Assembly: GCA_964058805.1 (NCBI GenBank)
Contig: CAXKVV010000904.1
Span: 1-35,061, forward strand
Direction: 5' to 3'
Length of the DNA stretch: 35,061 nucleotides
DNA from: Schoenoplectus triqueter
Lineage: Eukaryota > Streptophyta > Magnoliopsida > Poales > Cyperaceae
In this document: piece after piece, positions 1 through 9,864 of the stretch
How the letters are laid out: every line of letters starts with the position of its first letter
Position numbering within the stretch: position 1 is the stretch's first letter
Made by a program: the position numbers and the translations under genes
The notes under the pieces: generated by a model
What the model was told of the DNA's origin: nothing
Databases searched by the model: none
Seen by the model: the letters and a program-made list of their open reading frames with translations, nothing else

Positions 1-383
1 ATGAAAATCTAGTTTTAGATATTATTTTATATATTTTTAAAAAAATTAACTATTTTTTTAAATAGTTAGAAAATTATTTGATTTAACTATTATGAACCAT
101 TCGAAAGAAGTGAATTTCTAAATATCTAAAAAAATAGTAAAATATTCTAAAAGATATAAAATAATCTACAACTAGACATATGAAAATCATTTTCAACTAT
201 AGGATCGAGAATTTAAACTTTGAAAATAAAGAATTAATCTGTAGAAACTATGTGCGCTACACGTAACACCATATCCCAATTCTCTAAAATTTATAACTGC
301 TCTACATATCAATATGCTCTATATTTTAGTCCCATCCAATTGGTTAAAATGCAACGCTTTCAATACACAAGTCAGTGATGGCC

Positions 384-445
<62 letters not shown>

Positions 446-804
446 TGATATATTGGTGCATGTATGTGAAAGATACATATGTGTTTCATTTTTAAATACA
501 AATCCAACGAATCATTTTCTTATGATGAACTTGATTCACAATAAAAAAATACAATAATATTCTAATATGATCTTAGAGTTATTGAATAATGAAGGTGTTT
601 TTTTTAATTTTAGATGCCCAACCAGAAAAAAATTGAATAATCCAAATTTATGTACTGAATTTATGGTGCGTTCTTTAATGTCAGCAACCTTTTACTATAC
701 AATTGGGGAGAAGTCAGAATTTTAGTATAAGAGTGGTCGAGATGTGGGTTATACATCGCTAAAGCATTAAAATTAATAAATTAGAGGGGTTGAATACTTT
801 TTCT
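1..804. other. AT-rich intergenic DNA, no gene seen
   Basis: This stretch is AT-rich with stop codons in all frames and no recognisable coding exon. Apart from the (AT)n tract at 387-443 nothing is recognised. The first satellite A monomer becomes readable at about 805. Confidence 0.6.
387..443. repeat. (AT)n microsatellite
   Basis: An uninterrupted alternating AT tract of about 28 dinucleotides. Open frames on either strand that read Tyr-Ile repeats are artefacts of this tract. It is likely to vary in length between individuals. Confidence 0.95.
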
Positions 805-1389
805 CTTAATTTATTCGAGTTGTATATTATTTATAGCCTCATTTTTAACACATAAAATGACCAAAATACACAGAATTTATTTCAATATTAATTTTTATTG
901 GTTTATATTATAATCATTGCGAGCTCAATGCTTTATTATATTAGTTGCACATAAAGAATAACACAAATACAATAAAAATAATTCTTTAGTTAATCTATTC
1001 GAGTTTTATATAATTCGTAGCATCATTTTAGTACCTAAAGTTTCTAAAATACACAAAGATCTTTTGAATATTGTCTTTTATTGAGTTATATCATAATTAT
1101 TCCATGTATGAGCTTTTATGATATAAATTGTGCACAAAGATTAATAAAAATGAATTAAAACAATATTAATTTTGTTAGATTATTTGAGCTTTATATCATT
1201 TATAGCCTCATTTTAACATATAAAATCACAAAAATATATAGAAAATTATTTTAAATTTTATCTTCTATCATTTATAACATCATAATTGTTGCGTGCTTGA
1301 ATTTTTATGACATAAATTGAGCAGATAAAGTTTATCAAAATAGACAAAAAAATTTTCAAATGTAGTCTCCTACTGGTAGAGGTGGCAAT

Positions 1390-1790
1390 CGAGCGGGTTC
1401 GGTCGGGTTGGGTCGGGTTAGGTCAATTTGACTCAGTAAGTTTATCAGATCATGGGGCTAGTCGGATCGGGTTGGGTTGGGTTGGGTATCAGGACTTCTA
1501 GTGTCGGGTCGTTTCGGGTTTTGGGTCGTTTCGGGTCGGGTCAGGTCGATTATTGGGTCATCTAGTGTCGGATCATTTCAGATTTTGGGTCATATCAGGT
1601 CGGGTCAGTTATCGAGTTATTTTGGATTTCGGGTCGTATCAGGTTGGGTCGGGTCAGTTATCGAGTCATCTAGTGTCGGATTATTTCAAGTTGTATTAAG
1701 TCAAGTCGGGTTGGTTATCAGATCATCTAATGTCGGATCATTTTAGGTTTTGAATCATATCAAACTAGATCAGATCAGGTTTCACATTAA
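1390..1790 (+). repeat. GGGTC-rich minisatellite, block 1 (about 50-60-bp units)
   Basis: A degenerate unit containing gggtcatctagtgtcggatc, then a catttcag/gttttgggtcgtatcaggt part, then cgggtcggtatcg recurs several times. The strand bias is strong: G-rich on the + strand, C-poor. The Gly/Ser/Val-rich frame it yields (1477-1746) is not a gene. Confidence 0.8.
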
Positions 1791-2104
1791 ACTTTTTTAT
1801 ATTTATCTCCTCAATTCTCAATTCCTTGTTCTCGTCATCCATACAATACAAGTTTTATTTGAACGATATGTTGAATTGTTGATAGAAAAATATTTAATAG
1901 ATGTCATAGTTAATATTATAATTAATATTAACTTTGTTATTTAAATTAAATAAGTTATTATTCACAATAATAATTAAATTACTCAACTTATTTTACATTT
2001 ACGCGGGACCCACGGAGAACACGTCTGAGTCTCCAAGAGCGTGAGCTGAAGCCTAGAGATAATATTTTCATAATTCATTCAAATTCTAACCATAATTATG
2101 AAAA

Positions 2105-2345
2105 TTTTACTATCGAGTCATATCAAGTTGGGTCAGGTCGGGTATCGGGTCATCTAGTGTCAGATCATTTTGAGTTTCAGGTCGTATCAGGTCAGGTCGA
2201 GTTGGGTATCGACTCATCTAGTACTGGGTCATTTTGAGTTTTGGGTTGTATCAGGTTGGGTCGGGTATCGGGTCGTTCAATGTCGGTTTATTTTAGATTT
2301 TAGATTATATTAGGTCAGGACAGATCAGATAGGTTTCTCGGATCG
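2105..2345 (+). repeat. GGGTC-rich minisatellite, block 2
   Basis: The same unit as at 1390-1790 and in the same orientation, separated from block 1 by about 315 bp of AT-rich sequence. It lies just inside the right end of the candidate element. Same-strand placement shows this is not a long terminal inverted repeat but a split tandem array. Confidence 0.8.
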
Positions 2346-5300
2346 GATCGGGTTCTATCACCTTTACTAATTGATGCAATATCAAGGTTTTATTACACAA
2401 GTGGTTGCGCCCAAAGATAATGTATTAAGACAATACTTTTTCTTTAGTCTATTCTATTTTATTTATTTATTATCTCATTTTAGCACATTAAATCACCAAA
2501 ATATAAAAATATACTTTTAAATGGTATCATCAATTATTTTGTATCATAATCGTTGTGCTCGAATTGTGTAGAAAGATTAGCAAAAAAAGATTAAAATAGT
2601 ACTTCGTCTGTTATATTATTTGAGTTTTTTGTATATATTGTATGCACATTTTAACACAAAAAGTTTTCAAAATATGCAATATTATTTTAAATGTTGTATT
2701 CTATTAGTTTATGTTATAATCGTCGTGTGCACGAATCGTTACAAAAGAAATGTCCAGGAAGATTAACTCAAATGCAATACTTTTTTATTAGTTTATTCGA
2801 ATTTTCTATCATTTGTTGTCTTATTTTAATATATAAAATCATCAAAATACATAAAATTATTTTAAATGATGTCATCAACTGATTTATATAATATTTGTGG
2901 CATATTTGAGCCATTATAACACAAAATATGCTCAGTAATTATTCTATTAGTTTATTCGAGTTTTTATCATTTTGAACCTACTTATAACACAACAAATCAA
3001 CAAAATATTGTATCCTATTGTCTTCTATTGGTTTATATCATAATCATTCTATACTCGAGACTTTATGACACAAATTATACTGTAAGATTAACATAAATAT
3101 ATTAAAATAATACTTCTTATGTTAATTTATTCGAGTTTTATCTCATTTTAACATAAAAAATCATCAAAATTAACAATATTATTTCTAATATTATCTTTTA
3201 TTAGTTTTATATCATAATTATTATGTGCTCGAGCCTTTATAACACAAATTACATAGGAATATTAACTCAAATGAAATAAAATTGTACTTTTTATGTTAGT
3301 TTATTCGAGCTTTATATTATTTGAAGACTTATTTTAACACATAAAATCATCAAAATATACGAATATATTTTGAATATTATCTTTATTGATTTATATCATA
3401 ATCGCTGCGTGCTCTAGCCTTTGTGACATGAATTATGAACAAAGATTAATACAAGTTCACTAAAACTTTTCATCTTCTGTCAGTTTATTCATGATCTATA
3501 ATATTTATAGCCTCATTTTAACACATAAAATTATTAAAATTCACAAACATATTTTAAATTTTGTCATCTATAAATTTTTATCATAATTATTACGTGCTCG
3601 AGCCTTTATTACACGAATTGTCCAATAAGATTAACATAAGGGCACTAAAATAATACTTCCTTTGTTAGTTTATTTATATTTTCTATTATTTGTAGCCATA
3701 TTTAACACATAAAATCACAAAAATATACATAGTTCTTTCAAGTGTTGTATTCTATTTATTTAAATCAATCATTACATGTTCGAGTCTTTATGTCATGAAT
3801 TGTGCAGGTGAATTAACAAAAATACACTAAATATTATTTTTGTTAGTTTATATGAGTTTTATATCATTTTTAAATCATTTTAACACATAAAAAATTATCA
3901 AAATAAACAAAATTATTTCTAGTATTGTCTTTTATTGGTTTATGACTTAATAATTGCATGCTCGAGCCTTTATGATTTGAATTGTCTAAGAAGATTAACT
4001 CAAATGTAATAAAATATACTTTTTTTATTAGTTTATTCGAGTTTTTCAACACTTATTGTCTCATTTTAATTCATAAAATCATAAAAATATGCAAAATTAT
4101 TCTGAATACTATTGGTTTATATAATATTTGTGGTGTGCTCAAGCCATTTAACACTAATTATGCTGAAAGATTAGCGTAAGTGCACCAAAATAATACTTCT
4201 TATGTTAGACTATTCGAGTTTTGTATAATTCATAGCCTCATTATAACACATTAAATTAATAAAATACATAAAGTTAATTTAAATATCGTATTCTATTAAT
4301 TTATATCATAATTATTCCATACTCGAACCTTTATGACATAAATTCTATAGTAAGATTAATATAAATGCATTAAAATGATACTTCTTATCTTAATTTATTC
4401 GAATTTGTATGACTTGTAGCCTCATTTTAACATATAAACTCATACAAATTAATAATGTTATTTTTAATATTATCTTATATTGGTTTATATCATAATCATC
4501 GCAGGCTCAAGCCTTTGTGACATAAATTTTGTTGTAAGATTACTACAAATATACTAAAATAATACTTCTTCTGTTAGTTTATTTGAATTTTATATTGTTT
4601 ATTGCCTCATTTTAACACATAATATCATCAAAATATATAAAGTTATTTCAAATGTTATCTTCTATTAATTTATATCATAATTATTATATTCTCGAGTGTT
4701 TATGGCATAAATTATGATGAGAGACTAACACTTTTGCACTATAACATTACTTCTTCTATTAGTTTATAGATTCGCAACATTATTTATAATGTCTATCCTA
4801 TTGGTTTATATCATAATCGTGTTTGAGCCTTTATGATATGAATTGTGCAGGAAGATTGACTCGGATGCATTAAAATGATACTCATTTTGTCTGTTTATTC
4901 TAGTCGTGTATCATTTGTAATCTCATTTTAACACATAAAATCTCTAAAATACACAATATTATTTAAAAAATTTTCTATGTGTGTATATCATAATCGTTGT
5001 GTATTCGAGCTTTTATGTTAAATTATCCAAGTTTTATATTATTTATGGACTCATTTTAACACACAATATCACAAAAAACACACAAAGTTATTTTGATGAT
5101 TGGTTTATAACATAATTGTTGTGTTCTTGAGTCTTTATGAAGCGAATTATGCATGAAAATAATTGAAATGCATTAAAAAAATATTTCTTCTGTTAGTTTA
5201 TTTGAGTTTTATGTTATTTGCAGTCTTATTTCAATACATAAAATCACCGGAATATATAAATTTATTTCTAACATTATCTTCTATTGGCTTATATCATAAT

Positions 5301-6020
5301 AGTTGCGTGCTCAAGCCTTTATCTATTGGTTTATGTCATAATCATTACGTACTTAAATTTTTATGACACAAATTATCTACAAAGATTAATAAAAATATAT
5401 TAAAATAATACTTGTTATGTAGATCATTTGTAACCTTAATTTAATAGATAAAATCCACAATAATACACACAATTACTTTGATCGTTGTCTCCTATTGGTT
5501 TATATAATAATCGTTTTGTGCTCGATCCTTTTTTTACATGAATTGTGTAGGATGATCAATACAAATGCATTTGAACCATAATTCTTCTGACAATTTATCA
5601 AGTTTATATTATTTATAACCTCATTTTAACACATAAATGACCAAAATAAATAAATTTATTTCAATTATTATCTTCAATTGGTTTATATCATAAACATTGT
5701 GTGCTCGAGCCTTTATGACATAAGTTATACAAGAAGATTAACCCAAATGTACTAAAATAATACATCTTTAATCACTTTATTCGTGTTTTATATCATTTAT
5801 AGACGCATTTTAACATATAAAATCTTCAATACACGACGTTATATCAATTTTCTGTCTTCTATTGGTTTATCAAAATCATTGTGTGCTTACGATTTTATTA
5901 CATGAATTATGCACAATGATTAACAAACATGAATTAAAATAATCTTGCTTCTGTTAAATTATTCGAGTTTTCATTATTTGTAGACTCATTTTAACACATA
6001 TGTTATCTAAATACACGAAG

Positions 6021-6777
6021 TTATTTCTTAATTTTTGTATATATCCTTCAACTCTTCCTCAATTTCTTATTTCCCTCTCTACTCTTGCTTATTTTGTGTA
6101 TATCATTCAATTCTTCTAAATGATTTCTTATGTGCCCATCAAATTAACCTTGCATAATTAACTTGCTGAAAACTTCATAATTACATAGTTTTAATAAAAT
6201 AATCATAGTCAACCATATCTAAATAACTATGATTATCTTATTAAAACTCCATAATTAATTCTAAATAAAAATAAAAATGACAAAAGTGTCCTTTATCTTA
6301 ATTCTCCAAAAATAGAAATTGCTATAGTACTGGTATACCGCTACAGTAAACTCATTTAATGGTTTATTGCTACAGTAACTGATTTACGGGTAAATTTTTC
6401 ATAATTAATTCTAATCGCTACAGTATCAATACAATAATTTACTGGTTTACTATAGCGATTAGAATGATAAACCTATTTATGATAATGATTAGAATGACAA
6501 AACTGGTTTACTATATTAATTAGAATTAATTAATTTTGAAAATAAATAAATTAGTAATCAGTTACTATATCAACTTCTATTTTGGATAAATTAAGGTAAT
6601 TTCGATGATTATCTTATTAATTATGAAGATTTAACAAGTTAATTATGTAAGATTAATTTGATGGTGAAATAAGAAATTATTTAGAAGAGTTGAAGGGTAT
6701 ACATAAAAAAACCAAGAGCAGAGGGAGAAATAAGAAACTGAGGAAGAGAGGGTATACACAAAATTAAGCTTATTTCT
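6021..6777. mobile_element. Mutator-like foldback MITE with long terminal inverted repeats and 8-bp target duplication
   Basis: The arms at about 6031-6200 and 6595-6765 are long imperfect inverted repeats. Both contain, in opposite orientation, pyrimidine-rich tracts such as caactcttct, tttcttatttc and catcaaattaa. The 8-bp flank ttatttct occurs at 6021-6028 and 6770-6777. Deleting 6029-6769 plus one copy of this octamer restores an ordinary satellite A monomer (aag-ttatttct-aatgttat), which supports this target duplication over the alternative TTAA reading at 6028-6031/6764-6767. Arms of about 160 bp with an 8-9-bp duplication fit Mutator-like elements. The centre carries repeated gctacagta motifs and no coding region. 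Confidence 0.75.
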
Positions 6778-7565
6778 AATGTTATGTTCTATTAATTTAT
6801 ATCACAATCGTTTCTGCTCAAGTCTTTATTACATAAATTATACAGAAAGATTAATACAAATGTATTAAGATAATATTTTTCTATTAGTTTATTTAAATTT
6901 TATATTATTTAAAAGCTCATTTTAACACATAAAGTCACCTAAATAAATGAAGTTATTTCTATTATTATTTTCTATTACTTTATATCATAATCATTGTATA
7001 CTCAAATCTTTATGACATAAATTGTGCAGAAATATTAACAGAAATACATTAAAATAATATTTCTTCCGTTAGTTTACTCGAGTTTTGTATCACTTGCAAT
7101 CTCATTCTAACTCACAAAATCGTCATAATATACAAAATTATTTTGAATATCATATTTTATTATTTTTTATCATAATTGTTGTGTTGTCGACCCTTTATGA
7201 CACAACACAAATGCACTAAACTCTATTTGTTCTCCTAGTATATTCGGGTTTTATATTATTTATATGCTCATTGTAACACATAAAATTATCAAAATACATA
7301 AATTTATTTTTAATATTATATTCTATTGGTTTATATTATAATCGTTGCTTATTTGAGCTTTTCTGACATGAAATGTGATGAAAGATTAATAAAAATATAT
7401 TAAAATAATATTTATTCTGTTAGATTAATCGAGTTGCATATCATTTGTAGACTCATTTTAACACATGATGCACATAATTATTTTTAATTTTATCTTCTAT
7501 TAGTTCATATTATAGTTGCAGTGTGCTCAAGTATTTGTGACATGAATTATGTTAAAAACTAATAG

Positions 7566-7672
7566 TAGGTGCCTTAGCAGAGCGGGCATAGGTCCGACCT
7601 TTTAGTCTTAAATGTGTCGTCGTGTGAGCTGATGGTCTTTTCAGGGACAAAAGACTAGGAGCTAAGTACCTA
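7566..7672. mobile_element. Tiny hAT-like MITE (107 bp)
   Basis: A relatively GC-rich island interrupts satellite A. It starts taggtgccttagc and ends gctaagtaccta, giving imperfect 13-bp terminal inverted repeats, with further internal complementarity (cttttagtctt against aaaagacta). The flanks aactaata on the left and gattaata on the right are both versions of the same monomer block, consistent with a worn 8-bp target duplication. It has no coding capacity. Assignment to hAT is inference from the end structure and duplication size. Confidence 0.55.
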
Positions 7673-8295
7673 GATTAATATAAATATATTAAAATATTTT
7701 TTTCTGTTAGTTTATTCAAATTATGTATCATTTGTAGTCTCATTTTAACACTTAAAATCACCACAATAGACAGCATCATTTCAAATTTTATCTTCCATTG
7801 GTTTATATCTTAGTCATTGCGAGCTCGAGCTTTTATGACATAAATCATGCATATATTAATAAAAATAAATTAAAATAATACTTCTATGAGATTATTCGAG
7901 TTTTCTATCATGTGCAGCCTCATTTTAACATATAAAATTACTAAAAAATAAAATTATTTTTGAATGTTGCCTTCTATTTTTGTTGAATGCTTGTACTTTT
8001 ATGACACAAATTATGTAAAAAGATTAACAAAAATATATTAAAAACAATAGTCATTCTGTTAGATTATTCAAATTTTATATCATTCATAGTCTCATTTTAA
8101 CACATAAATTTATCAAAATACACAAATTTATTTCAAATGTCGCCTTCTATTGATTTATATCAAAATTATTGTGTGTTCGAGTCTTTATGACATACATTGT
8201 GCTGAAATATTAATATAAATACGTTATAATAATATTTCTTTTGTTAATTTTTTATCATTTGTAGCGTCATTTTAGCACATAAAATTATCAAAATA

Positions 8296-9135
8296 ACATT
8301 GAAATGAGATTACTAAGGTTATAAAATTCGAATAAATTAAAAGAAAAAAAATATTATTTTAATATATTTATATTAATCTTTCAGCGCAATCCATATCTTA
8401 AAGGACAAACATACACCAATTATAATATAAAATTAAAAATATTTTTTTTATATTTTAGTGATTTTATCTAATAAAATGGGATAACAAACGATGCAAAACT
8501 TGAATAAATTAATAAAAATGTCTTTGTGCCCAACTCTTATTACAAAGTATTGAGTTCGCAATAATTATAATATAAACTTATAGAAGATATCACGCAAAAT
8601 AAATTTATGTATTTTGATGATTTTTTTTATAAAAATAATGTAACAAATGATACAATACTTGAACAAACTAACATAAGAAATATTGTTTTAATGTAATTGT
8701 ATTTATCTTTGCGTGCAACTCATATCATAAATTTTAGAGTTTATAGTGATTATAATATAGACCAATAGAAGATATTATTAAAAATAATTTTATTATTTTG
8801 ATAAATTTATTAATTGAAATAATACAACAAATGATATAAAGTTCGAATAGACTAATGAAAGATATATTATTTTAATATATTTATATTCATGTATGCGCAC
8901 AACTCGTATCTAAGTCTTAAACTCGTAGTGATTATAATACAAATTAATAGAAGTAATATTTAAAATAATTTTATTTATTTTGATAATTTTATATGTCAAA
9001 ATAGGCTAAAAATGATATAAAACTCGAATAAACTAATAAAAATAGTAATATTTTAATATATTTGTGTTGATCTTTCTATATAATTCGTATCATAAATGCT
9101 TAAACACACAACGATTATTATGATGTAAACATAAT
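8296..9135 (-). repeat. Satellite A, inverted block (about 4.5 monomers)
   Basis: From about 8296 the satellite A blocks read in reverse complement: forms of ttttaatatatttatattaatctttc at 8355-8380, 8690-8710, 8872-8890 and 9053-9075 are the complement of the forward gaaagattaa-to-taaaa block, and aaactcgaataaactaat is the complement of the forward ttagtttattcgag block. At the switch point the forward monomer stops just after its atcaaaata block and the reverse one begins within the cattttaaca block, leaving a short near-palindrome (about 8265-8310). The inverted block fades out near 9135. Confidence 0.85.
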
Positions 9136-9760
9136 AGTTATTATTTTACGCATGTTTGAAAAAATGTATAGATCAAACATAATATTTTTATTTTATTTTT
9201 AATTAAAATATGTTAAAATTTCAAAAACTAATATGATAAGCTAGTGAAGCAATACAATACAAGCATTTAAATTCTCAGACTCTTCAATTGGCGAGTGAGA
9301 TATCCTTGAATTTCATTTGATTGGAGGCATGAAGAAAACAAAAATAACTTTTATTAATCCTTTTCTTCTTAAATTGGTGACGGAGATATTGTTTTGGTTG
9401 TTATTTGGTATAAGACTATAAAAGGGAAAGTTGGTTTAAGCTCCGGTCATAAAGTTCAAGGCGGATTAATTTGTTAGAGTGTGCTGAGGATTAGCATGTT
9501 CTTAATTAATGCAGATATTAAGACTAGAAGATAGATTTGGAGATCTATTTTGGTATAGAACATAAATATAATTTACATTTATACAACGAATGCTTTTGAC
9601 CTGATTGGGCCCACACACGTTTGAAACATTGAACAGCCTTCTTTATATTTTGTGCCAACCTTCCTTTCCCTTTTTCTCTCTCTCTGTATGGTTCCATACC
9701 ACCATCTGTGAGTAGGAACAAAAGAAAGAGGAGAAAAAACCCCACATTCCCCACCTGCTT
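9136..9760. other. Intergenic DNA between satellite A and the GT77 gene
   Basis: Unique-looking AT-rich sequence with no convincing exon. A TATA-like string (ctataaaaggg, about 9415-9425) is present but nothing codable follows it. A frame on the - strand at 9545-9754 has composition driven by the CT-rich leader of the next gene and is not supported as a gene. Confidence 0.5.
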
Positions 9761-9766
9761 AAGTGC

Positions 9767-9774
9767 TTATAAAA
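9767..9774 (+). promoter_or_regulatory. TATA box of the GT77-type gene
   Basis: ttataaaa lies about 90 bp before the start codon at 9865, which would place transcription start near 9800. The leader that follows is CT-rich (ctccctctctctctg and tttctctctctttc), a common feature of plant 5' untranslated regions. Confidence 0.65.
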
Positions 9775-9864
9775 CCAACCTCCATAACCAGCTCTCTGAT
9801 GTCACCTCCCTCTCTCTCTGCCCATTTGGTTTTTGAACTTTGATTTCTCTCTCTTTCGAGAATC

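Larger units (their letters stand above)
1377..2367. mobile_element. Candidate hAT-like non-autonomous element carrying GGGTC repeats
   Basis: Satellite A is interrupted after the monomer block at 1361-1377 and resumes at about 2368-2375 at the matching place in the monomer, so something was inserted. The left edge reads tagaggtggcaat. The right edge, on the other strand, reads tagtaaaggtgataga, giving imperfect terminal inverted repeats. Flanks tactggta and tactaatt could be a decayed 8-bp target duplication, as expected for hAT elements. The interior holds two same-strand blocks of GGGTC minisatellite around an AT-rich core. No transposase is visible. The class assignment is inference; exact ends are uncertain by several bases. 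Confidence 0.5.
805..8295 (+). repeat. Satellite A: diverged tandem satellite, about 180-bp monomer
   Basis: The same set of blocks recurs about every 180 bp throughout. In order they are: ttagtttattcgagtttta, cctcattttaacacataaaa, caaaatacacaaa, ttctattggtttatatcata, gtgctcgagcctttatgac, and gaaagattaacacaaatgca followed by taaaataatacttctt. Copies differ by many substitutions and small indels, so no two neighbours are near-identical and no higher-order period is visible by eye. Three inserted elements interrupt it (about 1377-2367, 6029-6769, 7566-7672). The high divergence suggests an old array that is no longer homogenised by unequal exchange. Coding potential is absent. I infer an array-edge or relic satellite; chromosome position cannot be read from the sequence. 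Confidence 0.9.

Noticed and set aside
319..557. Tyr-Ile repeat frames on both strands
   Set aside because: Products of the (AT)n microsatellite.
1477..1746. 89-codon Gly/Ser/Val-rich frame
   Set aside because: It is the translation of the GGGTC minisatellite; composition and repetition explain it.
6028..6767. TTAA at both ends of the foldback element as evidence for a piggyBac-type insertion
   Set aside because: Removing the element with a TTAA duplication leaves an extra satellite fragment, while the ttatttct duplication restores the monomer exactly.
7566..7672. Possible tRNA gene, because of compact folding and higher GC
   Set aside because: No cloverleaf arms, T-loop or anticodon arrangement could be placed; terminal inverted repeats explain the folding better.
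9415..9425. TATA-like string ctataaaaggg as a promoter
   Set aside because: No coding exon follows before the stronger TATA box at 9767; chance occurrence in AT-rich DNA is likely.
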